From contig JAJTWZ010000023.1 of NCBI GenBank assembly GCA_021463145.1, positions 1 to 58,304 of the forward strand: DNA of 58,304 nucleotides, given 5' to 3'. Position 1 is the stretch's first letter, and each line of letters starts with the position of its first letter. A program made the position numbers and the translations under genes. The stretch comes from Blastocatellia bacterium (GTDB lineage Bacteria; Acidobacteriota; Blastocatellia; UBA7656; JADIYM01). The notes below the pieces were generated by a model. That model ran no database searches and was not told the origin of the DNA. It was given only the letters and a program-made list of their open reading frames with translations. Below are positions 1 to 8,700 of the stretch, one piece after another.

Positions 1-850
1 GCCCCCCACCTCGATCCGACCGCGGAGCGGTCGCACCGTCGCTCCGGTCAAGCGCACCTGGGTCGTTTCGATTTGCCTGCAATGCGCTCGCTTCTCGCCG
101 TTGGGTGCGACCGCTCCGCGGTCGGGTCGATTTGGGTGGGCGCACCGGGGGTCACGGCGGATCGCTTCGCTCACCGCCCTGACCCCCGGCTATCGGCTGT
201 GACCGCTTCGCGGTCAACGTGTCTCGGCCATCGTCCGCGACCGCGGAGCGGTCGATGTAATAGTTCCCCACACGCCTGCGGCGTACCCCCCGGGGATGAA
301 ACGGGCGGAGTGCAGGCGTCACCGCACGGCCGTGTTTCATAGCAGCCGTGGGTCGCGCGCCAGGATTCCGCGACCGCGGAGCGGTCGATGCAATAGCCGT
401 GGGTCGCGCGCAGGCGAGTGTAACGAGCCTCCGCGCGCGACCCGCGGAACGACACGCCCCCGACGCGCCGACCGCGGAGCGGTCGCACTTGGATTTCGCA
501 GTTCGACCAGCGCGAATCTCGATCGCACGCTGACGTTGCCTGCTTCCGGACACGTCCCGAAAGAGACTCGGGTTGATCGAGGTCCGCACCGTGCGTGCCG
601 CCATCGATCGCTGCGACCGCTCCGCGGCCGGTGCGCAGTCGCCGGCGGTTCCACGGGTCGCGCGCTGGCTCGCTACGCTCGCGAGCAGGCGACCCACGGC
701 TACTTTCTTCGACCGCTCCGCAATCCTGCGCGCTTTCGGCTCTCTCCTGAAGGCGACGCACGACCACTGCCGAATCCGAAACGGCGACGCTTCGCCTCTA
801 CAGTCGAACGCCAACTCACGAAGGCACGACGAAGCTCACAGTCCGCGACA
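1..850. repeat. gene-free cluster of family A palindromic repeats
   Basis: No credible gene is seen in these 850 bases; the open frames present are long only because the sequence is GC-rich and repetitive. The visible structure is a short palindrome with core GACCGCGGAGCGGTC and its variants (GACCGCTTCGCGGTC). I see copies near 18, 108, 201, 238, 370, 470, 615 and 709, in mixed spacing. Copies of the same core recur only at the far right end of the window. They look like REP-type intergenic repeats. The segment lies downstream of the 1160-855 gene and may carry its transcription end, but I see no clear terminator. Confidence 0.75.
32..255. repeat. left copy of a window-terminal inverted repeat
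   Basis: Read forward from 32, this stretch matches the reverse complement of the window's last bases (from 58304 downwards). I count about six differences including one small indel over the first 110 aligned bases, and good similarity continues to about 255. It contains several family A palindromes. It may be one member of a longer dispersed repeat rather than a true flanking repeat of a unit. Confidence 0.8.
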
Positions 851-854
851 CGCT

Positions 855-1160
855 CTAGCCGCGACGAGCTCCCCTCGCCTTCGGTGCGGTGGACAAGCCG
901 CGGGCCTTGGACGAGGACCGCGGCGTCGCCTTCGGGCCGGCAGGACGAGCCTCGGCGGCCTTCAATCGCTTCGCGAGCGTGTTTCGATGGAGCCGCAGCT
1001 CCTCAGCAGCCTTCGAGAGATTGCCGTGACAGCGGTCGAGGACCGTCCGGAGATAATGTCTCTCGAACTGAAGGCACGCATCCTCGCAGAGAATGCCGCG
1101 ATCCACCATCTCCTCGACGAGTGCCGCAAGGCGGTCGTGCAATGATTCGCGTTCGGTCAT
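855..1160 (-). CDS. Fis-type helix-turn-helix protein
   Basis: Small 101-residue protein. Residues about 30-68 form a Fis/HTH_8-type DNA-binding domain: a helix around FERHYLRTVLDRCHGNLSKA followed by a recognition helix with RNTLAKRLK. This is the same C-terminal domain that ends NtrC-type activators, but here it stands alone without receiver or AAA+ domain. The tail (70-101) is rich in Ala, Arg, Pro and Lys and probably disordered. It begins 41 bp after the end of purC on the same strand, so it may be the last gene of a membrane protein-purC-HTH operon. No good Shine-Dalgarno precedes the ATG. Its regulatory target cannot be read from the sequence. Confidence 0.7.
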   Translation of the reverse strand: MTERESLHDRLAALVEEMVDRGILCEDACLQFERHYLRTVLDRCHGNLSKAAEELRLHRNTLAKRLKAAEARPAGPKATPRSSSKARGLSTAPKARGARRG

Positions 1161-1201
1161 GAGAGGTGCGATGCGGGGAACTCGAGAACTGGTTAGAGAT
1201 T

Positions 1202-2122
1202 CTAAACCTCGTGCGCCGCGCCGGTCACGAGGTCACTACCGGTCAGGAGCCGGTATGCCTCCAGATACTTGGCGCCGGTTCTCTCCACTACCGCGTCAGG
1301 CAGCGGTGGCGCAGGAGGACGCTTGTCCCAGTCGAGCGACTCGAGATAGTCGCGGACGAACTGTTTGTCGAATGACTCCGGAGAACGTCCGGGCTCGTAC
1401 GATTCCGCGGACCAGAAACGTGACGAATCGGGTGTCAGACATTCGTCGACGAGGAGGACCGTGCCGCCGGCCAGTCCAAACTCGAACTTCGTGTCGGCAA
1501 GAATGAGTCCGCACCTGGCGGCGTGCGCCGTCGCGCGACGGTAGATTTCGAGAGACGTCCGGCGAAGCGTGCGCGTCAGATCCTCACCGACGAGCTCCGC
1601 CATTCTCGTCTCCGTAATGTTGATGTCGTGGGCTCCCATTGCCTCTTTCGTGGCCGGCGTGAAGATTGGTTCGGGAAGCCGGTCGGCAAGTCTCAACCCC
1701 GCCGGCAGTTCGACTCCGCACACCGCCCCAGTGTCGAGGTAGTCCTTCCAACCCGATCCGATCAGGTAGCCACGAACGACGCATTCAACCTGCACCACCT
1801 CGGCCCTCCTGCACAGCATCGACCTCCCTTCGAGAGTTGCAGCGAATGGCTGCAGTACTTCAGGAAACGCGTCGACGTCGGTGGTGACGAGGTGATTGGC
1901 AGTGACATCCTCGAGCAGGTCGAACCAGAACTTCGACAATGCGGTCAGGACGCGGCCTTTGTTCGGAATGGGTGTCGGCAGGATGCAGTCGAACGCCGAA
2001 ATACGGTCCGTCGCGACGATGAGCAGGTGTTCGCCGACATCGTAAACATCGCGAACCTTGCCGCGATGGAGCAGACGAACTCCTTCCGCGGCGAACGAAG
2101 TCTCGGGAACGGATTTGGAAAT
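1202..2122 (-). CDS. purC: SAICAR synthetase (phosphoribosylaminoimidazole-succinocarboxamide synthase), ATT start
   Basis: PurC joins CAIR and aspartate with ATP in purine synthesis. The 306-residue product has the family's N-terminal nucleotide-binding stretch GKVRDVYDVGEHLLIVATD, then RISAFDC, PIPNKGRVLT, the VVRGYLIGSGWKDY segment and ILADTKFEFG. Its length matches the yeast-ADE1-like form. The frame has no ATG, GTG or TTG upstream of the conserved GKVRDVY: the first usual start is a TTG at 1939, which would delete the ATP-binding region. Instead an ATT at 2122-2120 sits 6 nt after a perfect GGAGG (2133-2129), giving MSKSVPETSFAAEG. I therefore call ATT as start; a sequencing error for ATG is the alternative. 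It follows the membrane-protein gene by 16 bp on the same strand, probably as an operon. Confidence 0.93.
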   Translation of the reverse strand: MSKSVPETSFAAEGVRLLHRGKVRDVYDVGEHLLIVATDRISAFDCILPTPIPNKGRVLTALSKFWFDLLEDVTANHLVTTDVDAFPEVLQPFAATLEGRSMLCRRAEVVQVECVVRGYLIGSGWKDYLDTGAVCGVELPAGLRLADRLPEPIFTPATKEAMGAHDINITETRMAELVGEDLTRTLRRTSLEIYRRATAHAARCGLILADTKFEFGLAGGTVLLVDECLTPDSSRFWSAESYEPGRSPESFDKQFVRDYLESLDWDKRPPAPPLPDAVVERTGAKYLEAYRLLTGSDLVTGAAHEV

Positions 2123-2138
2123 GGCGGGCCTCCGATTC

Positions 2139-2576
2139 CTAGATTCGGCCGAAATAGGCCTTGGCTTCAGGCTTGAGCCAGAATATGAGAAGCGGAATAG
2201 TAGCTGGAAGGCAGCAGATGCTCGTCATACCAATTGCAATCAGCACGATTCCAGCGACCCATCCCCACGGCTTGCGTGGCAAAAAAAGACCAACCGCGTA
2301 CGCGATCCCGAAGACGAACCCAAGGACCAAGTAAACTACGCCGAGGATCGCAGGCTCCAATCCCTCCTGGTTCAGGCCCTGGACCGCGTTTCCACCAAGA
2401 ACAATGAGAGCAATCCCCATACCCATCACTACCAGGTACAGGAGCGCCATGAGACCGGCGAATACCTTGAACCAGATGACGACGGGCGGCGTGCCTCCCG
2501 GGACCGGAGGCGGTCCGCCGTAACCAGGCGCCATCCCCCCCGGCCGAGGAAACGGAGGGAGATTCTGGTTGTACAT
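2139..2576 (-). CDS. small multi-pass membrane protein with proline-rich N-terminus
   Basis: 145 residues. Residues 1-30 are rich in Pro and Gly (cytoplasmic tail), followed by hydrophobic segments at about 33-57, 75-98, 104-122 and a short hydrophobic end, so three to four membrane spans. The pattern resembles small DUF-type integral membrane proteins with Pro/Gly-rich heads, but I recognise no named family. A GGAGGAA Shine-Dalgarno precedes the ATG at 2576. The stop is 16 bp upstream of the purC start on the same strand, suggesting co-transcription. Function unknown. Confidence 0.75.
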   Translation of the reverse strand: MYNQNLPPFPRPGGMAPGYGGPPPVPGGTPPVVIWFKVFAGLMALLYLVVMGMGIALIVLGGNAVQGLNQEGLEPAILGVVYLVLGFVFGIAYAVGLFLPRKPWGWVAGIVLIAIGMTSICCLPATIPLLIFWLKPEAKAYFGRI

Positions 2577-2695
2577 TAGAGCGTTCCTCCACGGCTGGTC
2601 TCGGAGTGGATTGAGTGTTCGTACCGCATCGCGTCGCCATCGGCAAGGGCGGCGAGGACGGTGACGATGCCGGAACGCCCTCGACCGTCCGCCGC

Positions 2696-2704
2696 TGTTA
2701 TACT
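2696..2704 (+). promoter_or_regulatory. extended -10 promoter of uvrB
   Basis: TGtTATACT at 2696-2704 is a strong extended -10 element. No -35 hexamer stands out 17 bp upstream. Transcription from here would begin about 2711, only a few bases before the uvrB ATG at 2714, which also lacks a Shine-Dalgarno; a leaderless or nearly leaderless mRNA is inferred. Confidence 0.5.
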
Positions 2705-2713
2705 CGGCGGCTT

Positions 2714-4699
2714 ATGCTGTTTCGGATCGCATCGGAATTCGCGCCAGAGGGAGACCAACCTCAAGCCATCGACAAGCTCGTCGCCGGGCTCGACGCCGGC
2801 GAACCCGCGCAGGTGCTGCTCGGAGTGACCGGGAGCGGAAAGACTTTCACGCTTGCCAACGTAGTTGCCCGGGCCGACAGGCCCGCGCTCGTGATGGCGC
2901 ACAACAAGACGCTCGCGGCGCAGCTCTATCAGGAGTTCAAGTCGTTCTTTCCCGAGAACGCCGTCGAGTACTTCGTCAGCTACTACGACTACTACCAGCC
3001 CGAGGCGTACATCGCGTCGACCGACACCTTCATCGAGAAGGAGGCGACGATCAACGAAGAGATCGACCGGCTGCGAATGTCGGCGACTCGAGCGCTGTTC
3101 GAGCGGCGCGATTGCGTGATCGTTGCGTCCGTCTCGGCCATTTACGGTCTCGGCGATCCGGACGCCTACTACGGGATGCTCATATTCGTGGAGAAGGGCC
3201 AGACCCTCTCGCGCACGCATCTACTGAAGCGCCTCGTCGAGGTCCAGTACACGCGCAACGACATGGAGTTTCAGCGCGGCACGTTTCGAGTTCGTGGCGA
3301 CATCGTAGAGATCTATCCGATCTATCAGGAGCAGGCGATAAGAATCGAGTTCTGGGGTGACGAGGTGGACTCGATTGCAACCATAGATCCGCTGCTAGGC
3401 GAGGTAATCGCCACCCACGATCGAATTCCGGTGTATCCGCGCACGCATTACGTGATGCCGCCCGAGCGGCTGAAGCAGGCGATCCGCACGATTCGAAAGG
3501 AGCTAGAAGAGGTCGAGCCCCGGATGATCGATGAAGGGCTCATCCTCGAGTCGCAGCGGCTGCATCAGCGGACGATGTACGACATCGAGATGATGAAGGA
3601 GCTCGGGTATTGCCGCGGGATCGAGAACTACTCGCGACACCTCACCGGGCGCGCTCCAGGACAGCCGCCCCCAACGCTTTTCGATTACCTGCCGCGCGAC
3701 GCCATCGTCATCGTGGACGAGTCGCACCAGAGCGTCCCGCAGATACGCGGGATGTACGCCGGCGACAGGTCACGCAAGGAGAATCTCGTGCGATACGGAT
3801 TCCGCCTTCCGTCGGCGCTCGACAACCGGCCGCTCACGTTCGACGAGTGGGAATCCCGTCCCAATCAGAGGATCTTCGTCAGCGCAACGCCGGGACCGTA
3901 CGAACTCACGCGCACGGCCGGCGAGGTCGTCGAGCAGCTCATCCGGCCGACGGGGCTCATCGATCCGAGCGTCGACGTGCGCCCCGTCCGCGGACAGATC
4001 GACGACCTGCTCAACGAGATCCGGGTGCGCACCCAGCGCGGAGAGCGTGTGCTCGTAACCACGCTCACGAAGAAGATGGCGGAGGACCTTACCGAGTACT
4101 ACTCCGAAGTGGGAGTCAGGGTGCGCTACCTTCACTCCGAGATTCAGACGCTCGAACGGGTGAAGATCCTCCGCGATCTGCGGCGAGGCGAGTTCGACGT
4201 ACTGATAGGAATCAACCTGCTTCGGGAGGGACTCGACCTGCCGGAGGTCTCGCTCGTCGCAATCCTCGATGCAGACAAGGAAGGCTTCCTGCGCAGCGAC
4301 ATTTCTCTCATTCAGACGATCGGGCGCGCTGCCCGAAACCTCAACGGCACGGCTATCCTCTACGCGGATCGCGTTACCGACTCGATGCGCCGCGCGATCG
4401 CGGAGACGGAACGCCGCCGCCAGGTGCAGGCGGCCTACAACGAGGAGTTCGGCATCGTGCCGCGAACGATCGTCAAGTCGATAGAATCGACGCTCGTGAC
4501 CGCGGCCGAAGCGGACTACTTCAAGGTGGGAACCGAGATCGACCTTGCGGACTACTCGTCGCCGAAGCAGCTTGCCGAAGCCGTCGAGCGGGTCGAGTCG
4601 GAGATGCGGCAGGCGGCGGCCGGTCTGAAGTTCGAGCTTGCGGCGGAACTGCGCGACAAGCTCAAGATACTGCGAGAGCGACAGATGACGATCTCGTAG
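2714..4699 (+). CDS. uvrB: excinuclease ABC subunit B
   Basis: UvrB is the damage-verifying helicase-like subunit of UvrABC nucleotide excision repair. The 661-residue product shows GDQPQAI near residue 14, Walker A GVTGSGKT at 37-44, the beta-hairpin region [14 protein letters not shown] (about 91-105) used to probe damaged strands, VIVDESH (Walker B), the helicase motif TIGRAARN, and a C-terminal UVR coiled coil after about 620 that contacts UvrC. Length is normal. The frame is open upstream to 2615, but homology begins at the ATG at 2714, immediately after an extended -10. Neighbours are unrelated; the gene appears monocistronic and converges on the DUF1223 gene, 27 bp away. Confidence 0.97.
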   Translation: MLFRIASEFAPEGDQPQAIDKLVAGLDAGEPAQVLLGVTGSGKTFTLANVVARADRPALVMAHNKTLAAQLYQEFKSFFPENAVEYFVSYYDYYQPEAYIASTDTFIEKEATINEEIDRLRMSATRALFERRDCVIVASVSAIYGLGDPDAYYGMLIFVEKGQTLSRTHLLKRLVEVQYTRNDMEFQRGTFRVRGDIVEIYPIYQEQAIRIEFWGDEVDSIATIDPLLGEVIATHDRIPVYPRTHYVMPPERLKQAIRTIRKELEEVEPRMIDEGLILESQRLHQRTMYDIEMMKELGYCRGIENYSRHLTGRAPGQPPPTLFDYLPRDAIVIVDESHQSVPQIRGMYAGDRSRKENLVRYGFRLPSALDNRPLTFDEWESRPNQRIFVSATPGPYELTRTAGEVVEQLIRPTGLIDPSVDVRPVRGQIDDLLNEIRVRTQRGERVLVTTLTKKMAEDLTEYYSEVGVRVRYLHSEIQTLERVKILRDLRRGEFDVLIGINLLREGLDLPEVSLVAILDADKEGFLRSDISLIQTIGRAARNLNGTAILYADRVTDSMRRAIAETERRRQVQAAYNEEFGIVPRTIVKSIESTLVTAAEADYFKVGTEIDLADYSSPKQLAEAVERVESEMRQAAAGLKFELAAELRDKLKILRERQMTIS

Positions 4700-4726
4700 T
4701 CATCGGGCGCGGCACCGCGCACGGGG

Positions 4727-5554
4727 CTACTGGACGCGCGACTTCGCCGCACCGACGATCCGCATCGAGTCAGGGTCCTGCACGAAAGCAACGACCTCCA
4801 GGCGATCCGCCTTCCACGACGGATCCAGGTCGAACTTCACGTCGCCGTCACCCTGACTTCCTATTCTCCCGATCAGCCGGATTGGACGCTCCAGCCGCCT
4901 CACGACGTGATCGTTCACGAGCGTTCGCCCCGAATTCTCTCCCCGCAGTACCTTGGTGGTGATCTCGCGCTCCGTGAGCGCCACGTAGACGAAGTACTCG
5001 GCCGCGTCAACGCTGCCAGTCAGCTTCGCATTGACGCTCGCCTTCACTTCGCCCCCGGCAAGTGTTGCGGAGACAGCGACTTCCGCCACTGGTGCCGCGG
5101 CATCCGCAATGGCTCGCTTCATCGAGTTCCGATCCGAGCCCACGAACTGGTCCGAGCCGTTGACGATTGCCTGCGGCGTATAGACGTTCCCGAGCCGCAA
5201 CACGCGTCCGTAGTCGTGCTGCCGCTGGGTCCAGGCTGCTGCCGAGAACGGATCTTCCCAGCCGATCCTGTTCCAGTAGTCCACGTGATACGAGAGCGCA
5301 ACGACACGGTCGCCATACGCAGGATCCGATCCGATCGACGCGAGCAACGCGTCTGCCGGTGGACAGCTCGAACACCCTTGCGAAGTGAAGAGCTCGACGA
5401 CAACAGGAGCAACGCCGGCGCCAGGTTCGGGTTGACCCATTTCAGCGCCAGCCATCGCGGCCGATTCAGAGTCGGCCGACTTCGAAGCCGCAACCCAGAC
5501 CGCGGTCGCAATACCAACGACCAGGACCAACACGAGACCGATTCTCATCACCAT
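4727..5554 (-). CDS. DUF1223 family thioredoxin-like secreted protein
   Basis: 275 residues. An N-terminal hydrophobic segment (MVMRIGLVLVLVVGIATAVW) is a signal anchor or signal peptide. It is followed by the DUF1223 signature VVELFTSQGCSSCPPADALL, a thioredoxin-like fold with a CxxC motif, then the conserved YHVDYWNRIGWEDPFS. Members are periplasmic or membrane-tethered and of uncertain role. I chose ATG 5554 because GGAGGG lies just upstream; a second in-frame ATG at 5548 is equally possible, and the longer frame to 5818 runs into the promoter region of the divergent macroglobulin gene. The C-terminal 130 residues resemble a beta-rich domain typical of the family. Confidence 0.85.
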   Translation of the reverse strand: MVMRIGLVLVLVVGIATAVWVAASKSADSESAAMAGAEMGQPEPGAGVAPVVVELFTSQGCSSCPPADALLASIGSDPAYGDRVVALSYHVDYWNRIGWEDPFSAAAWTQRQHDYGRVLRLGNVYTPQAIVNGSDQFVGSDRNSMKRAIADAAAPVAEVAVSATLAGGEVKASVNAKLTGSVDAAEYFVYVALTEREITTKVLRGENSGRTLVNDHVVRRLERPIRLIGRIGSQGDGDVKFDLDPSWKADRLEVVAFVQDPDSMRIVGAAKSRVQ

Positions 5555-5754
5555 TACCCTCCTGCCCGTCACGGGAGAGTCTATCGCGATAGCTCGGCCG
5601 TGTATTCCCTGGGCGGCGGCTCCTGTTTCGTATCGCGTTTCGACCCCGGATGCTCGGGCCGGCTCATCGACGAATGGCCCCCGGTCTGGGAACTTCAGGC
5701 GACAGTGCGCTATTACTCCCGAGACACTTGGAACCCGCGACGGAGGAACCACCG

Positions 5755-8700
5755 ATGAGATCCCGCAGACGCTCGATTCGCCCACGTATGACCTTTGCCT
5801 TCGCCCTTCTCGCCGCAACGGCGTTTCCCCTTCTTTTCATGTTCACTCCAGCCACGGACGTCTATGCCGCCGACGATCTGGCGGCGACGTGGAAGGACGG
5901 CACGCTGACGGTGACCGTGCCGTCGAAGGACGCGCCGGGCGGGGCTCCTAGCGTTGCGGTGCTCGATCCAACCGACAAGCCCCTGGCGCCAGCGACGCGC
6001 GCCACGCGCGATTCGCGCGGTTGGCGCGTCGCGCTTCCGGTCGGAAAGCAGGTGGCGATCGAAGACCTGGCGTGGGCTCGGGTCAAACTGGATCTCGGTA
6101 ACGGACAGACGAAGATCGTGTCGGTCTCGGAAATCCTCCGCGTTCCGGTCGTCCGGCTCTTCGGCCAGAATTCCTACGCCGCCGGATCGAATGCTTCGAT
6201 TCGGCTCATCGCGGTCGATTCGCACAACGGCGAACCCCTCCCGAACTCCGAGTTCCGTGTCGATCTCGTCGACGGTGCGAAGAGCACGCGACTCTTCGTC
6301 GGCCGTTCGAACAGCCAGGGCACCGCCCAGGCCGACTTCCTGATGCCGAAGGGCGGCTACGGCGCGAAGCAGCTCAAGGTCACGGCGCTGACGCCGCTCG
6401 GCCCGGTCGCGCTCGAACAGGCTATCCAGGTCGTTCGTCGCGATCGCGTCCTGCTCACCACGGACAAGCCGCTCTACCAGCCGTCGCAGACGATGCACAT
6501 CCGTGCGCTTGCCCTCGACGGACCGACGAAGAACGCCATCGCGAACACCGCATGCACGCTCGAAGTCGAAGATGCTAAGGGCAACAAGGTCTTCAAGAAG
6601 AAGGGCACGACCGACGCATTTGGAATCGCGTCGACGACGTTCGAGCTCGCCGACGAGGTGAACTTCGGCGCGTGGCACGTCCGCGCGATCGTCGGCGACG
6701 GCGGCGGCGCGACGACGGTCGACAAGACGGTCACGGTCGATCGATACGTGCTGCCAAAGTTCAAGGTCGAGATCGACCTCGGCGACGCCGCGGCCCGCAA
6801 GCAGTCGACGTACTACGCACCCGGCGAGAACGTCGAGGGCACCGTCACGGCGAAGTACCTGTTCGGCAAGCCCGTCGCGGGTGCGACGCTCACGCTCACG
6901 ATGACGACGTTCGACGTCGAAACGAACGAGATCGCCCGCGTGACCGGAAAGACCGACGCGAACGGCAAGTTCACGTTCTCGTCGCGGCTGCCCGACTTCC
7001 TTGCCGGACGTTCGACGGAACAGGGCAGCGCGCCAGTGTCGATCGCCGTCGAGGTGAAGGATACCGCGGACCACATCGAGTCGAAGTCGCGCGACATCCT
7101 CGTCTCGAACACGCCGATCCTCATGATGGCAGTTCCCGAAGGCGGCGTGCTCATGCCGCGCCTCGAGAATCGCGTCTACCTGCTCACGTCGTACCCGGAC
7201 GGAACGCCCGCCGAGACGACGATCTCCGGAAACATCGTGCCCGCGTCGCTCAAGACCGACGCGAGTGGAGTGGCGGTCGTGACGATTTCGGCGGGAGTCG
7301 ATCCGGTCACACTCAATCTCCAGGCTACGGACCTGCACGGGAAGACGGCGAAGGCCGCCGTCCGCCTCGAAGCGAAAGCCCAAGCCGACAGCCTGATTCT
7401 CCGGACCGATCGCGCCGTCTACAAGGTCGGCGAACGCGTGTCGCTCGAGACGATGTCGACGAAGCAGCGCGGCGCCGTCTACATCGACGTCGTGCGCGAC
7501 GGTCAGACGCTCATCACGCGTGCAATCGACATCCAGAATGGCCGTGGTGACATGACGCTCGACCTCTCGCCGGAAATGTACGGCGTGTGCGAGATCCGCG
7601 CGTACCAGATCACGGCGGACGCAGACCCGATCTCGGACCGCCGGCTGATCTACGTCGATCCGGCCGATGACCTGAGGGTCTCGGTAAAGGCCGAGCGCGA
7701 CTCGTATAAACCCGCCGAGGAAGCGCGAATCGATTTCGAGATCACCGACCCGGCCGGCCGCGGCGTCTCGGCAGCCGTCGGCATCGAGATCGTCGACGAA
7801 GCCGTCTTCGCGCTCGCCGATCGGCAGCCTGGCTTCGCGAAGGTCTTCCTCTACCTGCAAAAGGAACTGCTCACGCCGCGCTATGAGGTTCACCAGTTCT
7901 CGATGGAGCGCGTGATCGATCCCCCGTTGCTCGTTCCAGGCGAACGCCCCGAACCGCGTCCGATGGCACGAGATGATCGCGACAAGCAGGCGCGAGTGCT
8001 CTTCGCGGCGGCCAATGCCGCGACGGATCGCGATGTGCGGATCGAAGCCGGCCGCGAGCAACTACAGGCGAAGCGCGACGAGTTCCTTTCGATCTACGCC
8101 AACCGCGTGTTCGAACAGGCGCAGAAGGCCGCGCCGGAATTGTCGGCGTACTACGCGAAGCGGCCCGCGTCGGCCGAAGGCTTCGCGCGCGACGTAAACC
8201 TCTTCCGGCAGATGTCGACGGCGGCGGCCCAGGTCACGACCGACCCGTGGGGCAACCCGATGGTCGGCGTCGGCTCGCTGCAAGGGCAGCAGGTCGGCTA
8301 CCTGACGCTTCGCTCGCTCGGTCCCGACGGGCGCGATGCGACGGGCGACGAGATCGACATCCAGTTCTACGCGCAGCCCGCCGCGGCCACGACCGTTGCG
8401 CGGACCGCGCCGTTCAAGGGCGTCGCGTCGGTCGAAACGGGTGTCGTCCCCGGCGGACGTGCCGCTATTGAAGGAACGATTACGAACGAAGAAGGAACCG
8501 CGCTCGGCAGCATCCGGGTATCGGCACGTCGCACGACCAACGGAAGGACGCTCAATGTCTACACCGACGCACGCGGACGGTTTGCGATCGCCGATCTCGC
8601 TCCCGGCAAGTACGACGTCGTCATCGAGGGCGCGCCTTATCTGTCGACGGTCTACAAGTCGTTCACGCTCGAAGCCGGCGCACGCGGACGGCTCGAGGCG

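Noticed and set aside
152-814. long open frames on both strands in the left repeat region
   Set aside because: Arg/Ser/Ala-rich, overlapping each other and made of repeat palindromes; no ribosome site or domain.
1939-1939. TTG at 1939 as start of purC
   Set aside because: It would remove the conserved N-terminal GKVRDVY and IPNKGR regions that are encoded in frame upstream.
5713-8061. 782-codon antisense frame opposite the macroglobulin
   Set aside because: Mirror of the codon bias of the real gene; no signal, domain or ribosome site.
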